Shown here one piece after another: positions 24,601 to 36,848 of a stretch of DNA of 64,000 nucleotides. Below the pieces are notes generated by a model that did not search any database, was not told where the DNA came from, and worked only from the letters and a program-made list of their open reading frames with translations. Positions within the stretch are counted from its first letter, which is position 1. Every line of letters starts with the position of its first letter. The position numbers and the translations under genes were made by a program. Location: contig JADCRB010000026.1 in assembly GCA_021464245.1 (NCBI GenBank), positions 777,388 to 841,387 of the forward strand. Direction: 5' to 3'. This stretch comes from Carallia brachiata. Its lineage: Eukaryota > Streptophyta > Magnoliopsida > Malpighiales > Rhizophoraceae.

Positions 24601-25468
24601 AATTTGTAATTTAAATGATATTAATATTATGTTAGTAAAAAAGAGATTAATAATTTAAAATTTTGACTTTTCTAACTATTTCTCCTTTCTTAATTAGTTT
24701 CTTTTTTCTTAATCAGTTAATCGAGATAGAGGAAATTTGAAAAAAAAAAAAAAAAGAGAAAAATTAGAATCTAACTGTTTTTCCAGATTGAAATTAGAAT
24801 CAAACTTAATATACATAAAATGTAGAAAACAGAAACTCAAAATAAACGGATGAGACCACTTTAATTTTTTTTAATTAATAAATTTATTAATTCGTAAAAA
24901 ATGCCAGACAGTAGTTCTCGCTAACTTTATATAAATTATCCTCTCAAAAAACTTATTTGATTAGAATTTAGAAGACAAAAATTATAATTTTACCTATTAT
25001 TTCTATATGTTTTAAGAATTTCATTATCAATAATTTTTTGTCAATTTTTTTTGTCTTTTTCGATTAGTTGACCGTTAAGTGTGACATATGATAGTCTAAT
25101 CAGCTATACATTTGGAATTTTTATATAATTGAAAGAAAGCGATTAAAAAAAAAATTACAGAAAACAGATTATCGACCATAAGATAATAATATATTACTAA
25201 CATGAGTTATAAGTAAAATAATATATTACTTATTAACCTATCACGGTATTACACAACTAACAAAAAAAATAAAATAAAAAAGATTAACAAAAAAAATATT
25301 AAAGATAAAATTAAAAAAAAAATTATTGATAAAAAAACGTATATAAATAATACGTGAATTATAATATTTATCCATTTAAAACTTTCAAAAGTTTTACTAG
25401 GAGTTAGAAACTGACCTCTTTTTTTTTTTAATTTTTAATTTTTCTGGTCTCCGTCCTCACTCCCCGAA
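24600..25468. other. AT-rich intergenic region and likely PPR promoter
   Basis: This is very AT-rich, non-coding DNA with many A and T homopolymers. A TATAAATA at 25342-25349, about 120 bp before the PPR start codon, is a possible TATA box, though such strings are common by chance here. Confidence 0.5.
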
Positions 25469-26866
25469 ATGCTCCGCTCCCGCTCCAAATTCCTCGCCAA
25501 ATTCGCCGCCGCCGCAGCCACGACCACCAGAGTCCCTCGTTTCCACCACCTCAAAACTTCAACCTCCTCAATCACCACCTCTGCTGCCGCCGCCGCCTTG
25601 GACAAAAACGATGCATACTATGCCCTGATCCACCACATAACCAACATAGTCCGGAGAGACATTTACCCAGAACGGACCCTCAACAAGCTCAACATCCCCG
25701 TCACCTCCGAGCTCGTCTACCGTGTCCTCCGCGCCACCTCCCATTCCCCTTCCGAATCCTTCCGCTTCTTCACCTGGGCTCGCACCCATTACACCCCTAC
25801 CTCTGTGGAATATGAGGAGCTCATCAAGACCCTTGCTTGTGCAAAGCAATACTCTTCCATGTGGAGGCTCATTACCCAGATGAGAAAAAGTCCTGGAAAC
25901 GGCGAAAGTTTCAGTCTTTCCACTGAAACGGTGTGTTTTATCATTGAAGAGTATGGGAAACATGGACTTATTGATCAGGCTGTAGAGATTTTCAATAGAT
26001 GTAGTACTGGCTTGAATTGTAAACAGAGTGTTGAGGTTTATAATTCTCTGCTTTTCGCTTTGTGTGAGGTGAAATTGTTTCATGGGGCTTATGCTTTGGT
26101 CAGTAGGATGATCAGGAAGGGCGTTGCTCCGGATAAAAGGACTTATGGGATTCTTGTTAATGGGTGGTGTTCTAATGGGAAGTTGCGGAGGCGCAGGAGT
26201 TTTTGGAGGAAATGAGTAAGAAGGGGTTTAATCCTCCGGTTAGAGGACGGGACTTGTTGATTGAAGGGTTGTTGAATGCTGGGTGCTTGGAGTCTGCCAA
26301 GAATATGGTTAGAAAAATGACGACAAAGGAGGGGTTTGTGCCTGATATTGATACGTTTAATGCTTTGATTGGAACAATTTGTAAAGCTGGAGAGGTTGAC
26401 TTTTGTTGATTTGTATCATACTGTGTGTAAATTGGGGCTTTGTCCTGATATTAATAGTTATAAAATTTTGATTCCTGCTGTTTCTAAGGTGGGTAGGATT
26501 GATGAGGCTTTTCGATTATTGCATAGTGCTATTGAAGATGGGCATCGGCCATTTCCAGGATTGTATGCGCCGATAATCAAGGGAATGTGTAAGAAAGGGC
26601 AGTTTGATGATGCATTTTGTTTCTTTAGCGAAATGAAAGTAAAGGCTCACCCTCCGAATAGGCCGGTTTATACAATGTTGATAACCATGTGTGGACGAGG
26701 AGGGAGGTATGTGGATGCAGCAAATTACCTGGTGGAGATGACTGAGCTGGGTCTAACCCCAATTTCAAGATGCTTTGATATGGTTACTGATGGACTGAAG
26801 AATTGTGGGAAGCATGATCTGGCTAGAAAGATAGAACAGTTGGAAGTGTCTGTTCGCGGTGATTGA
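25469..26866 (+). CDS. Mitochondrial-type P-class pentatricopeptide repeat protein, broken by two frameshifts
   Basis: Intronless gene of about 466 codons if both shifts are repaired. PPR proteins bind organellar RNA and influence its splicing, stability or translation. The start MLRSRSKFLAKFAAAA opens an Arg- and Ala-rich, acid-poor segment typical of a mitochondrial presequence. P-class repeats follow, for example VYNSLLFALCEVKLFHGAYA, TYGILVNGWCSNGKL, TFNALIGTICKAGEV, SYKILIPAVSKVGRIDEAF and VYTMLITMCGRGGRYVDAA. The frame breaks near 26186 (one base lost in KLREAQEFLEEM) and near 26402 (two bases short at VDFC-VDLYH). Length and order resemble Arabidopsis At5g18390, which lies close to PIR there. 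The first 350 bases are C-rich and the rest is not. It could be a pseudogene or an error-bearing sequence of an intact gene. Confidence 0.85.
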
Positions 26867-27590
26867 TTGCAGTAATTAACCAGTGAGGATAACATCGGGT
26901 CATCAACAACTTCTCCATATAGGATGCATGTTGATACTAATAATTGGTATTTATGTCAAGGCCGATCACATTGATGATTGAACGTGAAAACCTGCCTAGC
27001 ATTGACAAGGTAAATTCCTCTCTGTTAATCATACATTGCACTTTCAAACCTCATGCGACACATTGAAATGATCAAGTATTGAGCCTATGTTAGTCGACCT
27101 TAAGGAAATGTTTGGCTGCTTTTAATTGGCTTGAACTTTATATATGCTAATGTCTCTATAATCTGTGAGTGGCTTGATAATTAAAATTTTGAAGTTGGTT
27201 ATATTTCTAAAGGACTGGTTTGCTCCTTGTAATTGGCTTTACAGTCAGGAAATCCTTGGATGGTCTTCTGTGGTTTCCTGATTGCTCTTGTGGGGAGCTA
27301 TGGGAGTAATGTCAAAAGGCATGTCTAACCCTATGCTCAAAAAATCTTTATATCTTTTCTATATGGATACTGCCAATCATTTTCTGGAGACATTGAGCAT
27401 TTCCTTGTGATGCTGCATTTCTTTGGGTTGACTTCTGGTGACAATTGGCGGATATTGAGTAGTTGTAAGCACTTGGAGATTAAAAGAACTTACAATTTGG
27501 GTCTTCACTCTGATGCCAAACTTTACCGAGCATCTGTGAAATTGCCTTGTGTTTTAACTTATGACAGACGAATTGTCATAAGCATGTCCT
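26867..27590. other. PPR 3' flank; first part of a repeated segment
   Basis: No gene was seen. From about 27008 the sequence matches 35660 onward. A shared short open stretch (MLHFFGLTSGDN...) appears in both copies but has no recognisable domain and is interrupted differently in each, so I do not call it a gene. Confidence 0.6.
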
Positions 27591-28500
27591 GGCTTATGAC
27601 AGAAACGATATGACAGAAACTGATGTAGAAGGTTGGAGAAAACAGAAAGGGGCAGTAAGCACCAGCAGCTTTGGTATCATTGATGCACAGAATTCCTGGA
27701 GAGGGCTAGGGTCATAGGCATTGGCAAATGGGTAAGTAAGAGCCAGCATGGTAAACGATGTTAAGAAATGAACAGCTTTCATTGTAGTTTACTAGCTAGT
27801 CTCTTAACTTGAAAAACTTCTCTGGTTGATTGCTCGAATAAAAGGTTGAGAAATCTTGGATTGAAAAAAGGCTATTTGGATGTGGGTTCAAGGATGATTG
27901 AACCCCTAATCAGTACAAGTTTCCTCTGGTTTTCTTTACCCATGCTTTGGTTGCCCAACTATATAATCCTCGGAGTCATATAATCGTCTTGGTGTACGGT
28001 ATTTATCTATGGGTCTCCCTCTTCCTGTTTATAGATGATAGTAGACAACTTTATTTGCATGTTGTAAAGGGTGCCTGAAAACCAATCTGGCCAGAACTTG
28101 GCTCCTTGATCTTTAGAAGATCTCTGATTGAGCAGAAATACAAGCACATTTTGATAGATTTCCTCTTTATACACTCTTTTTGGCTCTCCATCTGGTGGTA
28201 GAATTGAGCAGTTTATGCTAGTTAAATTCTGCTAATTTAGCAATTTATGTTAGTTAAATTTCCCTAATCCAATGTTCTGGAGTACGTTGAGAAGTTGAGA
28301 TTGTTAGATTACTCCTGTAGCAAAACTCCAAGTTGGATGCAAGCTATAGTGGACAACTGGACATATTCACATGCTCTCTAGTTCAAACCTGTGCTGTAAA
28401 TGTTACTCAAAATTCTTTCTTTTAAAGAAAAAAAAATTTAAATAGTTAATTCTTAAGTAGAAGGGCAACCTTTTGTGTAATAGAAAAATTACTTTATTAT
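27008..28500 (+). repeat. Copy 1 of a dispersed segmental repeat (PPR downstream region)
   Basis: The copy begins AATTCCTCTCTGTTAATCAT and is alignable with 35660-36848, including CATTGCACTTTCAAACCTCA, GGTCTTCACTCTGATGCCAA and GTTGTAAAGGGTGCCTGAAA. The copies have diverged by small substitutions and indels. This copy carries an extra segment of about 280 bp (near 27590-27870) containing an inverted germin-like exon 1, which the other copy lacks. Confidence 0.9.
27640..27782 (-). pseudogene. Germin-like protein exon-1 fragment, inverted
   Basis: Reading the - strand from 27782, a signal peptide (MKAVHFLTSFTMLALTYPFA) is followed by [12 protein letters not shown], the start of mature germin-like proteins. 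The next residues would be INDTKAA in another frame, so a small indel breaks it near 27687. A GT follows at the expected exon-1/intron junction, and no exon 2 is present nearby. A short leader also lies upstream on the - strand. It is a relic of a whole-gene or partial duplication, different in sequence from GLP-A, B and C. Confidence 0.8.
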
Positions 28501-28560
28501 GATTTGGTGGTCGTGGGTTCAAATTTTGAAAACATATTTTTATTAAAACAAAGGGAAAAC
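28440..28560 (+). mobile_element. SINE-like sequence with B-box
   Basis: GTGGGTTCAAATT at 28513-28525 resembles a pol III B-box and is followed by A-rich sequence. The duplicate of this region at 36790-36848 breaks off just before the same point. Confidence 0.3.
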
Positions 28561-29840
28561 ATTCTTTTTAGTTGATTCTTGAGCAGAATATTCTGATTGA
28601 AGATTGAAGAACGAGCTGTTCTGCTAAGAGATTGTCATAATTACCTAACCATGTTTAAATCCTAGGTTAGCCAAAAGCAGCATTATGTTCTGGCAAGTTA
28701 GTCATTCGCTTGATAAGAAAGTGAGTTTTACTGAGTATTATTTTTATGAGAGAAATATTTGGTAAATTTTTTAAGTAGAATTAGAGTAAGATTAAAGTGA
28801 TATACATCGTAATATAATTAAAATTAAGAAAAAAAATTATTAGATATCATTAAATAAATTATTGTAATTATTTTAGTTTTACCTAAAATTAAATTGTACC
28901 GTAAAGTTTTATTTTTAAAAGGGTTGTTGGAGAGAATCAGCCTACTCTTGACAAGGTTACTATTTTCATGGTAATTATACAAGGTAATGTAGACAATATT
29001 ATTGTTTCTCGTAACTTCATGAGAGCCTTGTGCACAAAACATATTTTTCTAAGGGCGCGTCCGATTCGGCGGGAATCTTTTTGTTTTTTGTACTTTTTTT
29101 TTTTAAAAAAAGGAAAACATGTTCAGCAGCAGTTGTTGCTTTTTTAAACTTAAAAGCATTTAAAAAAACAGTTGGAGGAAAAGGCAATGAGATTTCTTCA
29201 ATTTGTTGCCTGTTTTAGATACCTCGAGTGTCTCTTCTACTTTTTCAGTATATATATATATATATATTCACTCTATTGAAACTTTTATCTTTATCTTTTC
29301 TATCTCCATTATTTCTCTTTTTATTTTTTTCTCACAATCCTTTTTCTCCATTGAAAAAAAGTTTGACAGGAAGAAAAGTATTTGGAAGAATTTTTAAAAT
29401 GCAGCTAGTTGAAAATTATTTGTAGATATATAGATTTATTATGTAACGAAAAAATAGTAATTTTCTTTCACTTCTTTTTATTGCATTCGCAATCCGATTG
29501 TATAATAAATTAAATAAATTACATTACAGATCAGCAATTTTCTTTTGGACACCCAGTGGAACTCTTTCTCCATTATCTTTTGTCTCTTACCCTTTCTCCC
29601 TCTACCAATTTCTCTGCTTTTGCTATCATCTCTCTCTTAAGAAACGTCTTTTTAAGAAAAAGAAAAATAGTCGTTGGTAAAAGAAAACAGTAGGTCTAAA
29701 GGAAAAAAAACAACAAACAACAAAATTAAAATAACAAACAATAAAAAAAAAGTGACAAAAAATAAAAAATTGATAACAAAAGAACTAAAATTATAAGCCA
29801 ACGATCCAAAGTTGTTAGACGACAGGAAATAGTTTCAAAG
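28560..29840. other. AT-rich intergenic DNA
   Basis: No gene was seen. A short TA microsatellite lies at about 29249-29269. The stretch 29590-29680 recurs in inverted orientation at about 43700-43800, suggesting part of an unclassified repeat. Confidence 0.6.
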
Positions 29841-29848
29841 TTTCGTCT

Positions 29849-29996
29849 AGACATGGTTTGCTTGCTAAAACGGTTGGCAACTTAGCAGCCAACCATAAGA
29901 TCGGTAGTTCAAACATCTAATCTTATTTTCACCAACTCCCGCCATTACCTCCTTTATTACTGTGATCGCAGCTCCTTAAAAAAAAAAATAAAAAGG
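29849..29996 (+). mobile_element. SINE-like element with A-rich tail
   Basis: A B-box-like GGTAGTTCAAAC lies at 29903-29914, and about 65 bases later the sequence ends in an A-rich tail (29978-29996). A degenerate A-box-like region lies upstream. No coding capacity. Confidence 0.4.
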
Positions 29997-32900
29997 ATAT
30001 GGTTTGTGTACAGCGTTCTCCAACTCTGGAGTTGATGCAACTTACCTAAAACATGGCTATATCTAAATTTCTGCATTTGCACGTAAAGACCCGTGCCCAA
30101 CTGCTAACCGAAACAAAAAAAAAAACAAGAACTAAAGACCCAACTGCTCTTCGTTGAAATATGGTGTTCTCTATTAGGACAGGACAGGTTTCCATTTGAA
30201 TCTTTATGAGTCAAAGTAATATATGTTGTTAGATAATTAAATTTATAAAATATTAAAAAAAATTAATAAATTATTAAAACGGTTGAATGAGTCGGTGTAG
30301 TTTATTATTATTATCTAGTTGAAGCTACGTAGTGTTACTATTAATTAAAAATGCTGCCTTTTTTGTGATTTCGAAGGTTGCTACTGGGTTGGTAACCTAA
30401 TGCTGAGTCCTGCAACTGAACTCTGAAGTTATGAAGACTTTGCCTTACTTCTATATTAAAAATTTGTGCATTTGAAAGGTGGACCTGAATGTAGCATTAA
30501 TGTTACTGCAAGGTGTGAAAATGACCTTTGGTTGCAGTTAACACGTTCTTTTTCCGTAATAACTAATTGTAATTAACAGTGCGATAAATCTGTATATATT
30601 TTGTGTTCATTTCAAGTGTCTTCTTAACTTTTTTTGTTGTTTATCTATGGACTGGTTCAAAGAACTTAATTGTTTTCCTTTTAAAAAAAATCGGAATAAT
30701 TCAAGAAACTTAAAAAAATAATTAATTCAAGAAACTTAATTCAAGAAACTTTTTTTTTTAAATGGGAATAACTCAAGAAACATAATTAATTAGAGCTCTT
30801 AATAGGCTTCCTTTTCTCAAATCAATATCACAAAATTTTTGTTTCCTTTTCTCATTAGCCAAAAGATTCGTCCACATCAGCAACAAACAAAATATTCGTC
30901 CACATCTCAAACCATACAATAAAAATACAGGGGGCGCGGCGACAAGGTGACATCGTGCGTCTCCCCCATATTAAAAAAATAATTTTTAAATAAAAAATTA
31001 TTTTAGCAAAATTTTTTTCCAAAATTTTGTTTAAATCAAGTTTAAGGTAATTTAATTATATATAAAATAATATTAAATATATTTAAGATTTAAAATTAAA
31101 AAAATAAAAAATAAATAAAAAAGGGGGGAAAGCGAGCCCCAAACCATAAGCAATCAGACTTCTTACGAGGTCTTTTCAACTTGGTCAGCGGAAGAGTTTA
31201 CAGCTTTTATATACCTACCTCTGCAGTATCACAATTCTAGAGATCGGCTGTACCAAAAAAAAAAAAAAACATTTCTAGAGATCAGCAAGCGAAAAAATAT
31301 ATTTATATACTTGTTATAACGACGGGGTGTAACTTTAAGTCATACAATACACCAAAAAAAAAAAGTACACCAAACAATAGAGACAATCGTGACCCCCGAA
31401 CGTAGAGATTTAACTTTTTATATTCATTATTTTTTTCCTTATGCCGAAAAATAAAGTAAGAATAACACTTCCAAATTTTGTTAAAAAGAATAATGTTTGT
31501 CACACTGTGTATTAAAAAGAGGTCTATACACTAAATTTATAAAAAAGTAAATTTCATCGTATCATGCAAACATTGGCAGATCTATTCATTGTTTAGGGTG
31601 AGTAATTGCCTACCTTAAAAAAAAATTTATGTATATTTAAATATAATTTATCTTAATTTTAATTCATTACTTCTCTTAAACCTATAGGTTTGCCATCTTA
31701 AATTTTATAAACACTCTCTTTTGCGATGTTTTTTTTTATATGTATACAAATTTTATCCTTCTTAATAAAAATTTCTTAATAAAAATTTCTGAATCCGCCA
31801 TTACATCCAAACATTACTAGCTTTTCCTAATATTATCTGAATTCTGAAACACATATTTGAAGGCCTACTGATTGCGTGGTTAGGACTTGACCTTGCTATC
31901 AAACCTTTCAGAAAAGATGGCCGTCGAGGAGCTTCTTTTTTTTTTTATTTCCATTTGTTAGGTTAAGTTTTAACAAGTTGAGTTCTGAAGCATACGTTTA
32001 TGGAGTCACGTTTTATGACTAGCACTTGACATTGCATTAACTTTTCCATGTGTAATTATTATTTATAACATCTTCTAAAAATCGTTGGTGACCAAATTTT
32101 ATATCTCCCTCATGGTACACAATTTTTTCATTTACTTTATTTTCTTTTTATCTCGAAGGACAATCATGTCTATGGTAGATATAGAGAAAGGCAAGATTAT
32201 AATCCCGCCTCTTCCGTGGGCATAAAGTTCATGACCACTGCTTTAAATGGAGCTGGTCAATTTTTTCTTCCACTGATCGAGCCCATTTGACTGTGAGCAA
32301 CACAGCAAGGGCAACTTCTTTTTCTAGAAGGCCATTGCTATTTGCAGGTACTAAAACACTATATAAACACATCATACATAGTAAGTGTACGACCCACGTT
32401 GTTTTATAGTGCGTCTATAGAGTATTTTTGGCGTGTAAATAATAATTGCTTTTCTAAGAAATTCGCTCTCCTAAAATTTGAACTTAAGTTCTCTAATATT
32501 AGTGTCTAAGCGTTAAACTATTGAATACAGTTCCAATAGAACTCTCTCCCAACCCCCTGCTCCCTCCTTTAAAATTTATATAGATTTTACACTCTCCTAT
32601 ACCTTGAAAGTGACACTTGTGGCAATTAAACTTAAAAGTTCCAATTTGGCATTCAAAATTTGTATTCACCGAAAACATTTTTCACCTTTTTGTATTTTTG
32701 CTTCCTGATCAAGGGGAGCAAACAAAATTGGGTCCATTGGGAGAGTTTCCAACATTGCATCTGTTTTAATAAAAAAAAAAACAATGTATTTGTAAGCGTA
32801 AGCAAATATAATAGATATTAGTTAACCATAATAATGAGAAGTAGGTAGCATAATCTCCGGAAGAACAAGAACAATCATATCTCTTAAACGATGGATATGC

Positions 32901-34114
32901 AATAAAAAATTCGTAGGTTCGTACGGATCCAACTGCTCAAGAATCTTGCATTGCATCAGTTGAGCGGAAAAATGAAAAAACAAAATGACTCAGATTTAAG
33001 TCCTAATATTGTAATTATTAAATTGTCTTTTGCTTGATTATAATATGGTGGTTGAAAGATATGCTCGTATAATTCCACCATAACAGTGGTAATCACTCTG
33101 GCACGTCTTCAAAGTGAATCAAGTTCAAAATATCTATGAGATTTTGGATTAGGAGTATTAGGAGTATTTTGTGGTGCAGGTAGGAGCTTTTTCAAGAGTT
33201 TTGTTGTGGAGGTCTCTTGTTAATTTTGGATTTATTATGAATATATATATATATAGATCCATAGCCCCATTTGCTCCAACCTGATGGACATGGAAGCAGA
33301 TATATTTTTTATTATTTTTTTTTATCCCAATGAATGTGTACACGCTTATGCTTTAAAGGATGCTTTAAACTTGTTATATGTATAAGGAAAAAGATAGGTA
33401 ATCAGAGGATCTATTTAGAATTTATTCAGAATGATATCTGTATAATAATTTTTTGGGTCTTATGTGCATGTAAAACTAAAATCAATATCAATAGAACATC
33501 ATTTTAGTTGAATTCTGACTAAATTATTTAGTTACGTGTGTGTTGCGTGACTCTTATAAAAGAATCAAAATGACATTGTAATCGGTGTAGCAGAGCCACA
33601 TTGGATGGAGCCAATGGGATGTCCTCACTAAAAAAGGATTGTATATAACATAAATGAGATTAAAATTTTGCCTCTACTGAAAATTTTAATGTTCTTGTCA
33701 CTCCTTAAATTTGAAATTGTGTATTGATTGGCCCAAAGAAAAAAAAAATTAACCAAGTTTAACCGTTGGAGTTGTCGGTGGTTTTTTACAATTTCTCCAT
33801 ACTGATGGTTACCAAACACCAAACATTGATTACCACAAAAAAAAGAACTCAGCAAACACTGATTTTTTTTTTTTTTTTTAGGACCTCCTCTACTTTTGAC
33901 AACTAATTCCCTTTTTTGATACAGTAACGTTCACACAAGACAACGTTATTCATAATGCAAGTCTTAACATGCGAAAATCAAGTCTTGTTCAATTAATTGA
34001 TTGTTGCAATAGTAATGCTTGATCAAAATAATTACTAGTCTGGTAACTTGCAAAATATTGCAAGTATAAATTATTTTTAAGGCTTATAATTGACTGGCTC
34101 AACGGTTTCCTGTC

Positions 34115-34120
34115 TATAAA
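34115..34120 (+). promoter_or_regulatory. TATA box of GLP-A
   Basis: CTATAAATGGGCTTCTTCCC lies about 85 bp upstream of the GLP-A start codon. The same block is conserved upstream of GLP-B, and a similar CTCTATAAATAAATAC precedes GLP-C. Confidence 0.7.
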
Positions 34121-34203
34121 TGGGCTTCTTCCCTTGTAAGATAACTCACCCCTCTAAACATTTTAAGCAACTACAAGTCCACAAGAGTAGATATACACAA
34201 ACA

Positions 34204-35160
34204 ATGGAAGGTGCTCGTTTCCTTGCAATTCTTGCCCTTTTGGCTTTGGCAACTTCACTTGCCTCTGCCTATGACCCCAGTCCTCTTCAAGATTTTTGTG
34301 TCGCCGTCAAGGAGCCTGATGAGTGTATGCCATTTTTTTTCTTTTTGTTGCTAATTGCTCCTTATTAAAAATATTCAATTAGTAAACTAATATATTGTAT
34401 TGTCTATTAGAGACTTGTTTAACGGTAAATTACACAATTTCTATAGTATTTATCAAATGACATTTTGGAATTCCTTGAATCTACCAAAAAGTTCAAATTA
34501 ATAATTAGGTGCTATGTCAAATTTTTATACCGTAACGATATATGAGATTGTTACATTTTAACAGTATTGATGATTGCTTGACGTTGACAAATTGTTTTGA
34601 TAACTGCAGTGTTCGTGAATGGGAAGTTCTGCAAGAATCCAAAGACAGTGACGGCCAATGATTTCTTCTTTCCAGGGCTTAACAAACCTGGCAACACTAA
34701 TAACAACGTTGGTTTTGCCGTCACACCAGTTTTCGTGGACCAACTTCCGGGACTCAACACCCTCGGCGTCTCCTTGGCTCGTCTTGACTATGCAGTCGGT
34801 GGCCTGAACCCGCCACATACTCACCCGCGCGGCACCGAGCTCCTATTGCTTCTAGAAGGCACCCTCCTTGTTGGATTTGTTGCATCCGACCAAAACAACC
34901 ATACCTTTTTCTCCAAAGTCCTATATCCTGGTGATGTCTTTGTGTTCCCAATTGGACAAATTCATTTCCAATTCAACGTAGGAAAGGTTAATGCTCTTGC
35001 ATTCGCCGGATTCAGCAGCCAAAACCCAGGTGTCATAACTATTGCAAACACTGTCTTTGGATCAAAGCCGCCCATCGATCCAGTAATTCTGGCCAAGGCC
35101 TTCCAACTCAACGTGGATATTGTCAAGTTCCTTGAGAAACAGTTCGCGCCAACGACTTAA
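34204..35160 (+). CDS. Germin-like protein, subfamily 1 type (GLP-A)
   Basis: Exons are 34204-34324 and 34610-35160, a 285-bp phase-1 intron, 223 residues. The protein is a secreted, probably hexameric, Mn-binding cupin of the cell wall; members are variously reported with superoxide dismutase or other activities, and the substrate here is unknown. Signal peptide is about residues 1-22, with mature [10 protein letters not shown] at 23-32. Cys32 and Cys48 are the usual disulfide pair. Germin box 1 ([10 protein letters not shown]) supplies His110, His112 and Glu117; box 2 ([12 protein letters not shown]) supplies His159. Asn137-His-Thr is a possible glycosylation site. Start chosen because it opens the signal peptide and matches GLP-B. 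An in-frame ATG upstream at 34120 overlaps the TATA box and is unlikely to be used. Confidence 0.92.
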
Positions 35161-35660
35161 TGAACTGATATTGAAGTACCACTACAGTTGCCTCTTCTAT
35201 TGTGCGTTAATTAATTACACTAACTTCTCAATAATTCCATACATAGGAGGCCACTTTTATGTGTTAAAATAAGTTGTAAAGAAATAAGGGAAGTTGCTCG
35301 AGTCTGCCCCTCTTCCATTATGATTTAAACTCCATTACACTATTTCTTCTTTCTATTTCGCGATGTATGTGCAACTTTGCTGACGAAATTTATTATAATT
35401 GTTGTTTGGAACTTTGGTCCACTTTGGTTGTAAAATTGATGGGATTTATGATTTATGTATTTTTTTTTCAAAAAATAAAAAGTATGAGCGGTATCTTACA
35501 ATTTCGGTAAAATTTTTTTTGCTGAATTAGCATTGCATAGTAGACTGAATTACTGCACTGAACCCACCAAAACTCTATGGTACCCAGCAATATTCATCCT
35601 CCATTTTTTGAATGGTGAAGGACCAAACCTTTAAAATTATAAGAAATGATGCCTGAAAAG
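35161..35660. other. GLP-A 3' flank
   Basis: Non-coding. The first roughly 300 bases match the 3' flank of GLP-B (50392-50700), so the UTR region was duplicated with the gene. Confidence 0.7.
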
Positions 35661-36848
35661 TAGATTCCTTCTGGTTAATCACACATTGCACTTTCAAACC
35701 TCATGCGACACATTAAAATGATCAAGCATTGAGCCTACGTTAGTCGACCTTTAAAAAAAAATGTTTGGCTGCTTTTAATTGGCTTGAACAATATATATTC
35801 GTAGGTGTCTATAATCTATGATTGGCTTGATAATTAGAATTTTGAAGTTGGTTATATTGCTAAACGACTGGCTTGCTCCTTGTAATTGGCTTTACAGTTA
35901 GGAAATCCTTGGATGGTCTTCTGTGGTTTCCTGACTGCTCTTGTGGGGAGCTACAGGAGTGCCGTCAAAAGGCATGCCTAATCCTACGCTCCGAAAATCT
36001 TTATATTATTTCTATATGCCAATCATTTTCTGGAGACATTAAGCATTTCGTTGTGATGCTGCATTTCTTTGGGTTGACTTCTGGTGACAATCGGCGGATA
36101 TTGAGTAGTTGTAGCACTTGGAGATTAAAAAAACCTTGCAATATGGGTCTTCACTCTGATGCCAAACTTTGTCGTGTTCTGGTAAGAAGCAGATTGACAA
36201 GTTGCCAAGTAGCGTTCATTGGATCTCCTTTTTTAATTTTCCCGCTTCAATTGAAGGATGATTCAACTGCTAATCAGTTCAATTTTCCTCTGGTTTTATT
36301 TACCTATGCTTTGGTGGCCCAAATATATAATCCTCGGAGCCATATAATATTATTGGTGTACGGTATTTATCTACATATCTCCCTCGTCCTGTTTATAGAT
36401 GATGCTATACAACTTTATTTGCATGTTGTAAAGGGTGCCTGAAAACCAATGTGGCCAGAATTTGGCTCCTTGATCTTTAGAAGATCTCTAACTGAGCAGA
36501 AATAGAAGCACATTTTGATAGGTTTCCTCTTTATACACTCTTTTTGGCTCTCCAGTACTTGCTTAATTATCTGGTGCCTGGTGGTAGAATTTAGCAGTTT
36601 ATGTTAGCTAAATTCCGCTAATCCAATGGGCGAAAGTACCTTGAGAAGTTGAAATTGTTAGATTACTCCTATGGCAAAACTCTGAGTTGGATGCAAGCTA
36701 TAGCGGACATAATCAAATGTTCTCTACTTCAAACCCATGATGTCAATCTTACTCATATATTTTTTTGAAAAAAAAATTAAATAGTTAATTCTTGAATAGA
36801 AAGGCGAGCCTTTGTGTAATGAAAATGTTACTTTATTATAATTAGTGG
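35660..36848 (+). repeat. Copy 2 of the PPR-downstream segmental repeat
   Basis: Matches 27008-28500 but lacks the inverted germin fragment. It stops abruptly at GTGGTC (36843-36848), where the matching copy continues as a SINE-like sequence and this one enters transposon-derived DNA. Confidence 0.88.

Larger units (their letters stand above)
30080..35480 (+). repeat. Segmental duplication unit A, carrying GLP-A
   Basis: Alignable in stretches with 44475-50750, for example GTAAAGACC...CCCAACTGCTAACC, AATGCTGAGTCCTGCAACT, CAATCATGTCTA...GAGCTGGTCAATTTTTTC and the whole GLP gene with its promoter. A sub-part (about 30690-31380) occurs a third time at 43265-43690. The copies are clearly diverged, so this is an old duplication and not an assembly repeat. 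Confidence 0.85.

Noticed and set aside
25568..26083. A long antisense open stretch opposite the PPR gene
   Set aside because: It is a by-product of the C-rich codon use of the PPR 5' end; the sense strand has clear PPR repeats and a transit peptide.
34597..34609. An ATG upstream of GLP-A exon 2 as a start codon for a shorter protein
   Set aside because: It is intronic; exon 1 with a signal peptide lies at 34204-34324 and joins exon 2 in phase at the CAG acceptor, as in GLP-B and GLP-C.
35873..36442. A 189-codon open stretch on + in the second repeat copy
   Set aside because: It has no recognisable domain, and the matching region in the other copy (27240-28080) is interrupted by shifts and an insertion, so there is no sign of coding constraint.
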